From: Azolla caroliniana
Lineage: Eukaryota > Polypodiophyta
NCBI GenBank assembly: GCA_043228905.1
Contig: JBHGNT010000003.1
Coordinates: 4,154,001-4,218,000, forward strand
Direction: 5' to 3'
Length of the DNA stretch: 64,000 nucleotides
Part shown: positions 1-11,030 of the stretch, piece after piece
Position numbering within the stretch: position 1 is the stretch's first letter
Layout of the letters: each line of letters opens with the position of its first letter
Notes under the pieces: model-generated
The model's database searches: none
Seen by the model: only the letters and a program-made list of their open reading frames with translations
What the model was told of the DNA's origin: nothing
Translations under genes and position numbers: made by a program

Positions 1-1
1 G

Positions 2-2354
2 AGAGATCTAGATTGTGATGATATTCATCAATCCGACATCTATTACCATGAATTAAACAAACCAGGGCCACTTCAGACATCTCAGTGTTCAAATCAAGAA
101 ATGATACCAGAATTAGCTCCTCAACCAACAGATGTGCCCTATAAGAGCTCCCTCCAGGTAGGAGGAAACCCCATGCCAGATGAGCGAAACAATGCCCAAG
201 ACAGTAAAGTCTTTGAGCATGGCAGTGATCAATTCGATAAGGAGGCTTTACGATTAATAAGCAGCTCTGAAGGTCAGGAGTTCTCCAATCATGAAGAATC
301 AAGTGGCTATTTACAGTTCGAGGACCTGGGAGATTCAGAATTGCAAATTCAACCTACTTCCGTGAAAAACCATGCAGATTTACATGATATGGTGGTCGAA
401 AGTTCGCCAGATAGTTCTGCAGACATAGAGGAGAGAAAAACGCTGATTAGTCAAGAAGTATTTGTTACCAACCTAGATTGTGAAATAAAGGGATCGGTAA
501 ATGCGAGAAAAACTAATTCTGATCACATAGAGACAGATCTTCCTTCATCAGTCAATGCAAACAGTAGAGATGCCTGCGACGAAACAAAATTTAATAATTT
601 GCCTCCAGATTCTCCAAGTTACAGCAGTAGTTCCTGTAGACATGAGTTAAATTCACAGAATAACAACCTTGAGGACTGCATCAGAGTGCTAGATAGTAAA
701 GACAATGTAGTCCTCCAAAATTTTGATAAGAATGGAACAACAATCCCAAGATATATCGTGGACGTTGATGGTTATCAAAGCGAGAATGGACAGAAAGTAT
801 ATAGTTTTCAACTGGATACAGTTGCAATCAATTGTCAAGAGAAGATTATTGAGCAATCCGAGGACCGAGTTCAATTCAACGGGTCTCTCACTTCAAACAG
901 TGTCCCAGATGAAGTTGAGATAGAAAATGAAAGAGATATTTGCATTCCATTTCAACAGGTACTCCAAGGTGATATGAACAATGAATTCGGGTTAACAAAG
1001 AATCCCTTTGCTGTTGAGGATCCTGTGCCTCTTGCATCTGAGGTGGTTTGTCCCAAAGCTACAATTGTACCAAAGGCAGAAAGTTGTGACGAAACTAAGG
1101 TTGCAGGTTTAATGAATCCAGGGAGTGATGAACAAAATGAGACAACAGATTTTCTAGCACACATTGATACAATAATGAGTAATGCTGAACCAACGGATAT
1201 TATCGATCCCCTTACAGATGTTCGCCTAGATCTGGATAATGTTGAGCCAAACAAGATTATGGATTTTGAGGAGGATATACATCAAAGTTCACAAAACGTT
1301 GAACCAGCTGAAGCTACTACAGCTTTCCTGATCATTGATGTCAACCCAAGTCTCGATGGCAATGAGCCTACTGAGACTACAGACTCTTTGAAGGATAATT
1401 ATCAAAGCACAAGTTGTGATGATGAATCAACTGATGCTAAACCTTCTCCAGAAGATGTTCGTCCACGTCCAGCTTTCCCTGAAACAGCTGAAACTACAAC
1501 TTCTTCCTTGATGGATGATGTTCATTCCACTATCCCACAATTACTTGATATCAGTCCACAAGAAGCAAATGATTTTGTAGAAACAGATGACACAAACAGC
1601 AATGCCATAGTAGTTCAAATGGAGACAATGTCAATATCAACAGAAAGCCATCAATATACAAATACAAACGGTAATATGTATAGCATAAAACACATCATTT
1701 GCTACAGGACAATCCTAATTGTAGCCAAAGGAAATCCTGATAGGGACTTTAAGTTCTCTTTTTGCTTTTCTAGTTAGATCCATATGCTACCAAAGATTCT
1801 AGTTTTATACAGATATTTAATGAGATGAGGATTTAGATAGAAAGATATGTCCGACAGAGTATTGTCACTAACATGGACTTTGTATATTGTGAGTTGCAGA
1901 AGCTACTGTCGAGAATAGTGTGAAAGCCAACCTTTGTTTCGATGAAACTACAAACAGGATACTTTTCTGTAGTTCTATTGTACACGAGATTGTGTACAAG
2001 GCAGCCAACATAGCTGCAGAGAAAGAAGCAGCAAATCTAGCAATGGTGGCTCCGAAATCTCATGAAGAAAGAAGGCAATTCCTTAACTCAGAGTACATTC
2101 GATCACTGAGAGGAACGATATCGAGGACGGTCAAGTTCAAAGGAAGGCAGAAGGAAACCAAGTCTGCTTCATTGGCTTCGGATAAAGAAGAAACCTTATG
2201 TGTGGCTGGACCAATCACTCAGCATCCAGTTCCCATGGATGGAATGATGAAGGATGGTGATGAGGCAATGGTGGAGGAGAAGGAAAAAACTACCGAAGCT
2301 AACAGCCAAATAAAATTGGGTGCTAACTCCAACTGTAATTGTATTGTCATGTGA
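2..2354 (+). CDS. Plant protein of unknown function, 3' part, C-terminal CaaX-like motif
   Basis: The reading frame is open from the window edge, so the 5' end lies outside. Two exons are seen: up to 1670 and 1900-2354, separated by a 229-bp GT-AG intron (1671-1899). Joining them restores a GAA codon and keeps the frame. The first exon is acidic, Ser/Thr/Glu-rich and looks disordered, with loose repeats of the type NVEPxETTD around 1190-1500. The second exon holds a compact, conserved-looking segment (around CSSIVHEIVYKAANIAAEKE) and a basic stretch with RSLRGTISRTVKFKGR. The protein ends NCNCIVM: CIVM fits a CaaX prenylation box (Met in last position favours farnesylation), and the extra Cys could be acylated. 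From memory, a plant-specific family of unknown function has a similar acidic body and a CNC-x-x-M end; I do not know its role. Membrane attachment is inference. Confidence 0.7.
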
Positions 2355-2635
2355 AGAAACAGACAGAAGATGGAGTATGTCATGTAGCACTGAAGCTCAC
2401 CTTGTACATTATGCTGACCATATACAAAATATATATATACATATGTATAGCATATAAACATATGTGAAGAGAATGTATGTAGGATGGATCAATGGATGTT
2501 TGGATGTGTGTGGAGTTTAGTCTGGATTCACCATCCAGATTTCAAGCCTCTACTCTATAGAATGTCTTAAGACATGCTCTGAAAGCAAGTCATTCATACA
2601 TATGTATTTCATTTCATTTCTTTGTTACTTGTAGA

Positions 2636-2641
2636 AATAAA
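2636..2641 (+). terminator. Poly(A) signal AATAAA
   Basis: A canonical AATAAA lies about 280 bp after the stop codon of the upstream CaaX-motif gene, in an AT-rich stretch suited to a 3' UTR. Cleavage would fall shortly after it. Position fits; use is inferred. Confidence 0.5.
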
Positions 2642-2847
2642 TGTAACAGGTAAAGTAACCTGTGGTTGTAATGAAGACCTATTGTTTCTACAAAGAACAA
2701 CTTTTAAGGAACACCATAAATACAGGGAAATATTTTTTTAAATACAGCCAGTTTGAAATAGGAGGAACGGGAGGGATGTCTTTGTTTACATAGCCTGGAA
2801 TGGACATAGCGCTGTACTGACACAAGGATCAAAAAGATTCAGGAGAA

Positions 2848-3607
2848 AGAAATGCAGGGTATATGATCATATACTCTTAAGTCTTTCAAGTTAATGTTAG
2901 CTTCCATGGAAAGGCAATGATGCAAAAAGGCAAATGAAATGCATAAATAAAGATCTAACGACACCCATAAGGCCATGTGCCATGAACGAGATGCAGGGTA
3001 TAAGATCATATACACATAAGTCTTTCAAAGTAATGTTAGCTTGCATGGAAAAGAAAGGATGCAAAATGGCAATCGACATGCATGCACACAGAGAGAGAGT
3101 AAAGACATTGCAACACCCACAAGGCCATGTGCCATGAAAGAGATGCAGAGTATATGATCATGCAGAGTAAAGACATTGCAACACCCACAAGGCCATGTGC
3201 CATGAAAGAGATGCAGGGCATGTGGTCATATACTCATAAGTTTTTTCAAGGTAATAATACCTTCCGTGGACAAAAAATAATGCAAAATGGCTATGAAATG
3301 CATACACACAGTAAAGACGTTGCAACACCCACAAGGCTGAAAGAAATGAAGGTTACATGATCATATATACTCATAAGTCTTTTAAGGTAATGTTACCTTC
3401 CATGGAAAGACATTTTTCAACACCCACAAGGCCGTGTGCCATGAAAGAAATGCAGGGTATATGATCATATACACATAAGTCTTTCAAAGTACATAATGCT
3501 ACCATTGAAACGTAAAGGTGCATTTTGACTATTGAAATGCACACCCATATACACACAAAGAGGGTAAAGACTGTGCAACACCCACAAGGCCTTGTGCCCT
3601 GCAGAGA
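2848..3607. repeat. Degenerate tandem repeat, about six copies
   Basis: A unit of roughly 70-150 bp recurs about six times. It runs from a GAGATGCAGGGTATATGATC block, through CATAAGTCTTTCAA and a TTCCATGGAAAG block, to ACACCCACAAGGCCATGTGC. Copies start near 2848, 2990, 3140, 3209, 3341 and 3447. The third is internally deleted. Several short open frames on both strands across this region come from the repeat and are not genes. Confidence 0.85.
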
Positions 3608-3756
3608 ATAGACTTTCAAAATATGAAAGAGATGCCTCTCTTTGCTTAACATCAGCTCTATGCCTTTGAAGAAGAACATAAGTTTCTGAAAAATTACAGA
3701 CACACCCCCACCCCTTTCTCTACATTATACAAATCACATCGATGCCCCTGTCCCAT

Positions 3757-3879
3757 TTTAACCACTCCTAAGAAAAACCTTCATCCCAATTATCCTTTTG
3801 TATGTATGTGAGTCCACATGGGTCCGCGTTACATACAAAAGGATCATCAAGATGAAGGGTTTTCTTGAAAATGGTTAAG
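3757..3879. repeat. Imperfect inverted repeat (fold-back)
   Basis: The arm at about 3757-3807 (TTTTAACC...CCTTTTGTATGTA) is the imperfect reverse complement of about 3829-3879 (TACATACAAAAGG...GGTTAAGA), with a loop of roughly 20 bp. A further direct copy of AAGAAAAACCTTCATTCC follows at about 3878. It may be a small MITE or hairpin-forming transcript locus; no target-site duplication was recognised. Confidence 0.65.
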
Positions 3880-5834
3880 AAAAACCTTCATTCCAATTAT
3901 TCTCATCATCTCTAGTTTGCTACAAGATACTTCCTAGCACGAAATTAGAAGAATCTTCTTCAATGTTGAAAGGTATGGCTAGGTCTCGCATGAACCTAAA
4001 TCAAGACTAAAGTTAACACTTGCTTTCTTTAGCTAGACTCGAGCTCCATGTCTAGTTCTTCTACTTGAGGTATGTGAGAACCAGTGTGATCTTAATTTAC
4101 AAATCCTAAGAAATGTTGAAATGTGGTGTCTACCAATCAAGAACTATTTGAACCTTCATTGAATCAATATATAGCATTTGTGAAGAACCACATAGCCCAA
4201 ATTTCTAGGTTCTAATTGGATACAATGAAAGCTACATTTCTCATATTTTGTATAGAGTTCATATTCTCACAACCACTAAAGGGCTTGATAAACATTGTGT
4301 TGTTTAATTAGGTGTATTACTCTTATCACGTATCTTTCTTTCTATTAGTATTCAGTTTCCTTATTGAGGTTGTGTTGTGGATCAAATCATCATTTTATGT
4401 TTACTTGGCAAATCAAGCAAGTGTGATTGTCAAGGGCTATTAAGTTACCAACATTCACATATTAGAACTAAAGGAAATTCTTCCTTTCCTCTATTGAACA
4501 ATTATTATAACTAAGAAGCTAATTTTTATGTTGAACATACAATCATTTCTTTTGTTTGTCCTAGTTTCACTAACTTAAGGAAATCCTACTTATGGTTCTG
4601 CTAGGGGTTATTGATTGTGTGGCATTTTCTAGTCAATATTTACATTATGAAGTTTGAACCATCACATACCAAGAATGTATGGATGTTATCTAGCAATGTC
4701 AAAGGAGATTACATGCATTGAATTCACAAGTACCACATGAACTAGCCTAATCAATTATATCACACGATGCAATGAAATGCTTGTCAATGATAGCTATAGA
4801 GACTAGATGAGGGAGCTTGTTCGAGAGGATTTGTTGTCCAACTATGAGCAAAAGATAACTAACCCCACACAAGAAGTATAAAAATGAACACTAGATACAA
4901 GGGTGGGGGCTTTGGTCTTGATAGAACATTCTAGTTGTGCTTACGTTGAAGTCTACATTCATAAGAGAATGAGTGTGATATTTGAAGTTTCATAGAAAAG
5001 GTGTATGGTTGAGTTTGACATCTTGAAAATCCCCTCATTTGATCTCTCACTCGTTCCTTGTCCCTCATTCCTCATTTCTAATTCTTTCATCCTCTCATCC
5101 TCTCACATATTTTCAATATTGAATCATAATGATACATATATTCCAACAAATGCAATGATCTAGTTGAGCCATTGGCATATTATATGATGCCTTATATAAG
5201 TTCACTACTTTAAGACACCTTTAGTGTGTTTGGGAAGAAGCATACGTATGAACTATTCACATGCATGTGCTATTAAATGTAAAAGTGCTTTGATGACCAA
5301 TGTGGGTACTAAAGTAGAACATGAAAATACTGCCTTTTCACGCAAATTATGATATGTTTAAAACTTGTGGAGTGGAAAATCCTTTTCATTATAAAGTTAT
5401 AACTTGCATTTACGTCGAAGGCAACCGTTTAATAACATGTTTGTGGTAGACATTATTATTATTTGACTTCAACATCATTACCCTAAAGTTTAATCATCTC
5501 CTTGCATATAAAATATTGGTATCACAAAATTGTCCTCTCGCTAATGAATGGCTTAAAAAATGTATCAGTATAGTTTTAAAGTTTGTTATAAAAAATCATG
5601 CTCATTACTCGAACAGTTAATTAACACTCTTCTCTTTGGAAAAAGACGTGGCTTTATGTAATCACTTGATGCACGATCCACAAATCAGTTGAAAATGTTG
5701 GCTTACAAAAGGCGATACTCACAAAGACATGGAGGGTGATGTTCTCAAATATTGGCATGATCAATCAATGTGAGACTATGTGCATGGGCATGTGGTATTC
5801 CGACATGTGTTTACCGTGTGGTTGGACATAGGCA
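3880..5834. other. AT-rich spacer, no gene seen
   Basis: There is no open frame with recognisable protein, no tRNA, and no clear mobile element. A short CT-rich run with TCATCCTCTCA repeats lies near 5085-5110. I see nothing else I can support. Confidence 0.6.
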
Positions 5835-6345
5835 AGAACCGAAGACCGACGAGAGTAGTGGATGGTTTGAGGGGGGGGGTATACACAAGATATATATAAT
5901 ATCCAACATTTGTTTGGCCTTGGGGATGTGGAAGTTGCAAGCAGAACACGAGCGCGGGTAGGGTAATTTGATCAAGATTGCAAGGGGGGGTGAACAAACT
6001 AGCCCTAGAAGAACCCTCAGGCACATGGACAAACCCTCGGGAATGTGAGAGATACCATGAGGTGGCGAAGAACGATGGGAGTAGCGGATGATTTGAGTAA
6101 GCATACACAAGATATATATAACATCTGACCTTCATTTGGCCTTGGGGACATGAAAGTTTCGAGCGCGGGGTAATTTGATCAGAATGGGCGGTGGCACAAA
6201 GGGGGGGGGGGGGTGGACAAACAAGCCTTGGACGAATCCTTGGGCACGTGGACAAACTCACCTCGGACGAACCTCGGGTGTGCGGACGAACTCAGCCCTG
6301 GACAAACCCTTGGGCACGTGAGAGATGCCATGAGGTGTCGAGGAG
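5835..6345. repeat. GC-rich tandem duplication (about 222-bp unit) with G-runs
   Basis: The block around 5840-6056 is repeated around 6062-6340. ATACACAAGATATATATA occurs at 5881 and again at 6103, followed in both copies by TTTGGCCTTGGGGA, the AGCGCGGG block, a poly-G run, and GACAAAC-type short repeats ending near GTGAGAGAT(A/G)CCATGAGGTG. The second copy carries a run of about 13 G at 6199-6211 and expanded GGAC(A/G)AA repeats. It lies 0.6-1.1 kb upstream of SQD2. CACGTG boxes occur near 6246 and 6315. Confidence 0.8.
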
Positions 6346-6352
6346 ATGTGGT

Positions 6353-6475
6353 CCACGTCATGCCCAAAGGAGAGGGGATATGGGGGGGGGAGCCACGTCA
6401 TGCCCAATGGAGAGGGGATATGGGGCCACGTCATGCCCAAAGGAGAGAGGGGATATGGGCCCACGTCATGCCCAA
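6353..6475 (+). promoter_or_regulatory. Four-copy CCACGTCA minisatellite upstream of SQD2
   Basis: The block CCACGTCATGCCCAA starts at 6353, 6393, 6426 and 6461. It is spaced 33-40 bp apart and each of the first three is followed by GGAGAGGGGATATGGG-like DNA. CCACGTCA (reverse TGACGTGG) is the hybrid C-box/G-box bound by plant bZIP factors such as HY5/TGA types. The array sits about 470-590 bp upstream of the SQD2 start codon. Repetition and motif are seen directly; regulatory use is inferred. Confidence 0.6.
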
Positions 6476-6562
6476 CAGAACCCATACCGTCGTTGGTCGG
6501 GGATAGAGAGATGCCCCACGACTGATGGTCTTCCCCTGCAACTGCTCTGTTCTGCCCTGCTT

Positions 6563-6600
6563 CTCTGTCTCTGTCTCTCTGTCTCTGTCTCTGTTTGTCT
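6563..6600. repeat. CT/TG-rich simple repeat in SQD2 promoter
   Basis: Runs of TCTCTG/TCTGTC units. A second pyrimidine tract of CCTTCCTCC type lies at about 6738-6766. Pyrimidine patches like these are common near plant core promoters. Confidence 0.6.
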
Positions 6601-6647
6601 TTCTTCCTTATTACCTCTGCATCTCTTCTCTGTTGCAGTGCAGAGCA

Positions 6648-6655
6648 GAATATGC
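6648..6655. promoter_or_regulatory. P1BS-type site (GAATATGC)
   Basis: It matches GNATATNC, the palindromic site of the PHR1 family of phosphate-starvation regulators. It lies about 290 bp before the SQD2 start codon and about 180 bp before a TATA-like stretch. Arabidopsis sulfolipid genes are known phosphate-starvation targets of PHR1. A single match is weak; the second site nearby strengthens it. Confidence 0.55.
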
Positions 6656-6678
6656 TGTCAACAATGCTCTCTCCGAAA

Positions 6679-6686
6679 GTATATTC
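6679..6686. promoter_or_regulatory. Second P1BS-type site (GTATATTC)
   Basis: It also matches GNATATNC and starts 31 bp after the first site, about 260 bp before the SQD2 start codon. Paired P1BS sites are typical of phosphate-starvation promoters. Binding is inferred. Confidence 0.55.
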
Positions 6687-6825
6687 CCCACGCAGAGCCT
6701 AATTGGGTGGGGTCCTCCTCCTTCTGCATCGAGCTTCCTTCCTCCCTTCCTCCCTTCCTTCCTGTTCTTCATTCGTATCAGCAGGAATCTCTGCTCTGCA
6801 CCAGATACTCACACATCACATCACA

Positions 6826-6943
6826 TCACATATATATATACATACACACATAAATAGGGTTTGTTCCATTAGAGCTGCCTTTCCTCTACTACTACTACCA
6901 CTACCACTACCACTACCACTACTGCTAATACTGCTACCCTGCC
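6826..6943 (+). promoter_or_regulatory. SQD2 core promoter and 5' leader with triplet repeat
   Basis: TATA-like DNA (ATATATATATAC, then CATAAATAGGG near 6849) sits 90-115 bp before the start codon. A run of ACT/ACC triplets fills about 6886-6925, just ahead of the ATG. The transcription start is not defined by sequence alone. Confidence 0.45.
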
Positions 6944-9735
6944 ATGGCTTTTGCTGCTACCTCATCGCCAATTCTCTCTGGCGGAGCAGGATCTTATCCT
7001 CTATATTCTTCGGCACAGCAGCGCATCTCCGCCTGCACATGCTCCGATGTCCGTGTCATTAAAGATGGAAGAGGAAGTGGTGTTCGCTTGACGATGACAA
7101 TTCCATCTCCCAGAGGTGTTATGGGGTCGGTAATATTCGATGGGATCATGATGACAAATGGATGGTCTTCTGTGCCTGATAACAATATGAAGATGAAGAA
7201 GAAAAAGAATGGATCACAGAGGACATTGTTGGTGACTCGATCTTGCAGCTCAATGGTTCCTGCCACTCTAGAGCCCTCATTCTCTGACAACGAAAGGAAC
7301 AGCAATGACAACGTTGTCGCACACAAACCTCGGCGGATCGCCCTCTTTGTTGAACCCTCCCCTTTTGCGTAAGCTCCTTTCAAGCTCTTCTAGTGAACAT
7401 ATTTGGTTTTTGTTTAAGATCTCTTTTTTAAGGAACTTATGTGATTGTTTCCTTCTGTCATCAATTGATCATGTATGCCCTTCATGGCATTACAGTTGAT
7501 TGCAATCAACATCCTATGTATCCATCATGCTATGTCTATAAGACACTGATTTATATTGAATGTCCATGAAAATGTTTATCCCAATCATGCTCTTGTGTTT
7601 ATCATCTGTGATTTCTGTAAACTACTACATCATATTGGACGTGTCCATGGAAAATATATAATGGACCAAATTGACCAGATTTTTTTTTGTACCTTGCAAC
7701 ATGCAGATATGTTTCAGGATATAAAAATCGGTTCCAAAACTTCATCCGTTACCTAAGAGAGATGGGCGATGAGGTAGATGGAGCTATACATACTGTTCTT
7801 GAGAGAATTTCAATATGACAAATTTGAACATGTTTTCAGAAGGTTTTGTTTGCTTGTCTCTTACCAGGTAATAGTGGTGACCACGCATGAAGGAGCTCCA
7901 GAATACTACCATGGTGCAAAGGTTGTTGCATCTTGGAGGTATAGAAAACGATGGACACTATTTTGCTTTTCTCCATCTCTGATTTTGCATTACTTCACAT
8001 CCATGTCCTGTTTATTTTGCAGTTTTCCTTGTCCGTGGTATAAAGTTGTTCCTCTGTCGTTAGCTCTAAGCCCCCGGATAATCATGGAGGTCGCAAAATT
8101 TAAGCCTGACATAATACACGCATCATCCCCTGGTATCATGGTGTGTATTATCATGAGATCTGTTTTCTGCTATTCTTCAACCCTCATGATCAATATTGCT
8201 CGATTCTAATAATGTAAATCACAATCATGATTAGGTTATTGGTGCCCTCATTATTGCTAAACTCTTGCAAGTTCCTCTGGTCTTATCATATCATACACAT
8301 GTTCCAGTGTAAGTTGCTCCTCAGTTGTCTTTGTGACATGTCTGTTGAGCCGAGGTTTTATGTATGGATTCAAGTTTTAGTTGGCTCAAATGATCTTTTT
8401 GTTCAGGTATATTCCAAAGTATACCTTCAGCTGGCTGGTGAAACCGATGTGGTTAGTGATAAGTAAGTCACTTCATATGATATGTAAGATCTGTGTTTCA
8501 TTATTCAGTTATTGAGGTTTGATTGAATGATGCACCATTTTCTTGTAGAGATCTTGCACAGGGCTGCTGATCTTACTCTTGTTACATCGAGTGTCCTTGG
8601 AAAGGAACTTCAAGGAGCAGGTGCTGCTGCTGGTAGGTTTCAACCAAATTTCCCTTCTAAAATGACCTTTTTATATTCTGAGATCCATGAGAAAAGGAAT
8701 CCTGCTTAAGAACTGGTTTCCTTCAGCTTACAAGATCCGAGTATGGCGAAAAGGAGTCGATTCAGAGAGGTTTCATCCTCGCTTCAAGTCTTCGGAGATG
8801 CGAGCTCGCCTAAGGTATATGTATAAATAATTTAGCACTTCCAGGACATGGTTATTGTTTGATTCACATGACTAACTCACTCTTTCTACCATTTATGTAG
8901 CAATGGTGAGATTGAAAAGCCACTCATAGTACATGTTGGTCGTCTGGGTGCTGAGAAAAGCCTAGATTTCTTGAAGAAGTGAGAAATCCTCTGTTCAACA
9001 TTTTTCATAGTTTTTTTTGTCAACTCCTACACATTGTCTAACATTATGTCTATCTCATCTGTAGAGTGATGGAAAGGCTGCCTCATGCCCGTCTCGCCTT
9101 TGTTGGCGATGGTCCATACAGGTAAGGATCTCTTAGAGATATAGCAGCATAGCATGACCATAGTCATTTATGCCTTTTTTGGGCTTATGTTGGATTCCTT
9201 GGGAAGCCGGAAAACATAAACTTGAACATGTGGAAGCAGGGAGGATCTGGAGAAGATGTTCGAAGGGATGCCAGTTGTATTCACAGGCATGTTACACGGG
9301 GAGGAACTGTCTCAAGCATATGCAAGTGGGGATGTGTTTATCATGCCCTCGGAATCGGAGACACTGGGGCTGGTGGTTCTGGAAGCCATGGCATCTGGGA
9401 TACCCATCGTGGCAGCACGAGCCGGGGGCATTCCGGACATCATCCCATCACACCAGGAAGGAGAGACAGGATTCCTTTTCACACCCGGAGATCTTGAGGA
9501 TTGTGTTGGCAAGCTGGATGCTGTACTTGCATCCTCGGAGCTACAAGAGCGGATGTCAGCGGCTGGACGTATCGAGGTGGAGAAGCACGACTGGCGGGCC
9601 GCAACGAGGCACGTGAGGAACGAGTATAATGCCGCGATTTGGTTCTGGCAGAAGAGAAGACACCAGCTCTCGAGGTGGCTTGCATGGGCTTTCCGGCGGA
9701 CCGCATCTATTGGGCGCCTCGAGGCCTCGTCGTGA
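6944..9735 (+). CDS. SQD2: Sulfoquinovosyltransferase SQD2 (sulfolipid synthase), 11 exons
   Basis: It transfers sulfoquinovose from UDP-sulfoquinovose to diacylglycerol, the last step of the plastid sulfolipid SQDG, at the chloroplast envelope. Exons read from phase-consistent GT-AG junctions: 6944-7368, 7707-7773, 7868-7938, 8023-8140, 8235-8308, 8407-8462, 8549-8632, 8727-8814, 8901-8978, 9065-9121, 9240-9735. They join to 1614 bp, 537 residues, close to the family's usual length of about 510. Residues 1 to about 128 are Ser/Arg-rich, fitting a transit peptide. The GT4-type glycosyltransferase body starts at RRIALFVEPSPFA and includes SGYKNRFQNFIRYLREMGDE, SPRIIMEVAKFKPDIIHASS and HTHVPVYIPKY. 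Donor-binding HVGRLGAEK (Arg342, Lys347) and the E-x7-E pair (Glu413, Glu421 in SESETLGLVVLE) are intact. The start is the first ATG in the frame, in CCATGG context. Two P1BS sites upstream suggest phosphate control. Most introns are short (about 85-120 bp). Confidence 0.95.
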
Positions 9736-9910
9736 TGATGCTCCCCCTTCCTTATCTTTGTACTTTCTAGCCCCAGATCATGATCATGGTGTGGAAATTC
9801 CTCCCAATGTAGGCCTATATGTTTAACTTCAATCGATTGTTGTATACACAACATATATTTTCTCCGAGTCTTATTATATATGAAGTGCTTTTATAAAACA
9901 CTATACATTC

Positions 9911-10207
9911 TCGTGGACATGCAGCATGAAGCGCTTTCAAATCGCATTACTCGATACTGGGATTTATTGGTCATGTTTTGATGTTGGAGCAGCTTCAACA
10001 TCAATTTATAATGACATTGTAGATATCGTTAACCAATGAGATAGAGCCAATTGAAAATTCGTGGACATGCAGCATAAAGTGCTTTCAATAGCATTACTCG
10101 ATACTGGGATTTATTGGTCATGTTTTGATATTGGAGCAGCTTCAACATCAATTTATAATGACTTTGTAGATATGCTTAACACCAATGAGATGGAGCCAAT
10201 TGAAAAT
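9911..10207. repeat. Tandem duplication, 148-bp unit, two copies
   Basis: TCGTGGACATGCAGCAT begins copies at 9911 and 10059; both run to GAGCCAATTGAAAAT. Copies differ by a few substitutions and small indels. It lies just downstream of SQD2. Confidence 0.9.
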
Positions 10208-10327
10208 GGCCTCACTTGAAATGTCAACATCGTTTTTACTTGCTAAGTTAGTAACAATATTGCTTTTCTAATGTTTCCTATGTTAGAGGTCAGCTAGTAT
10301 TTTTAGTATGATTCATTCAATAAACAT

Positions 10328-11030
10328 GCTGTAATTTGGTTGGGGATTCATTGTTTCTTTGTAATGGAGAGAGTTTTGATGTTGACCAGTTTTTACTGAT
10401 GTTCAATTGTTAACTCAATTTGGTATGTTTTAATCAGTTACTTTTTTGTGCATGGTATGCTCGAGGTCAGATAAATTCAACAGTTCCCAAAACTTGTGTT
10501 TATCCTCTACTGCAATAGGAATTCATGTCCATTGAATGAATCATGTCATGAAATAAGAATTGGTGAACAAATTTCTTCATTGAATCAATGAGTTTTCGCT
10601 CTTTATATCATGTCGGCAATGGGCTGCCACGGAACAAGAGGATACTCTATGAAAGCCAATTTTATGGTGACATAAGTACGCTGTAATTTTGATGGGGGTT
10701 CAATGTTTCTTTGTAATGGAGAGTTTTGATGTCGACCAGTTTTTGCTGATGTTCAATTGTTAACTTGATTTGGTATGTTTTAATCAGTTTCTTTTTTGTA
10801 CATGGTATGCTCGAGTTCAGATAAATTCAACAGTTCCCAAACTTGTGTTTATCCTCTAATACAATAGGAATTCATGTCCATCGAACGAATTATGCCATGA
10901 AATCAGAATTGGTGAACAAATTTCTTCATTGAATCAATGAGTTTTTGCTCTTTATATCATGTCAGCAATGGGCTGCCATGGAACAAGAGAATGGACACTA
11001 TGAAAGCCAATTTTATGGTGACATAAGTAC
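10328..11030. repeat. Tandem duplication, 352-bp unit, two copies
   Basis: Copies 10328-10679 and 10680-11030 are alike throughout. Both start GCTGTAATTT and end ATGGTGACATAAGTAC, and both contain TTCTTCATTGAATCAATGAG and GCAATGGGCTGCCA. No coding potential is seen. Confidence 0.9.

Noticed and set aside
952-1254. 100-codon minus-strand open frame over the first gene
   Set aside because: A shadow of the plus-strand coding exon; no motif of its own.
2848-3607. Possible CRISPR-like array
   Set aside because: Repeats are long, contiguous and degenerate without unique spacers, in a plant nuclear setting.
5776-6261. 161-codon minus-strand open frame
   Set aside because: It lies wholly in the duplicated GC-rich repeat; Pro-rich translation is a product of C-runs.
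6191-6853. 220-codon plus-strand open frame upstream of SQD2
   Set aside because: It runs through poly-G, the minisatellite, CT repeats and the TATA region; the protein is repeat-derived low complexity.
9318-9325. GCATATGC, another P1BS match
   Set aside because: It lies in SQD2 coding exon 11, so it is most simply explained by codon sequence.
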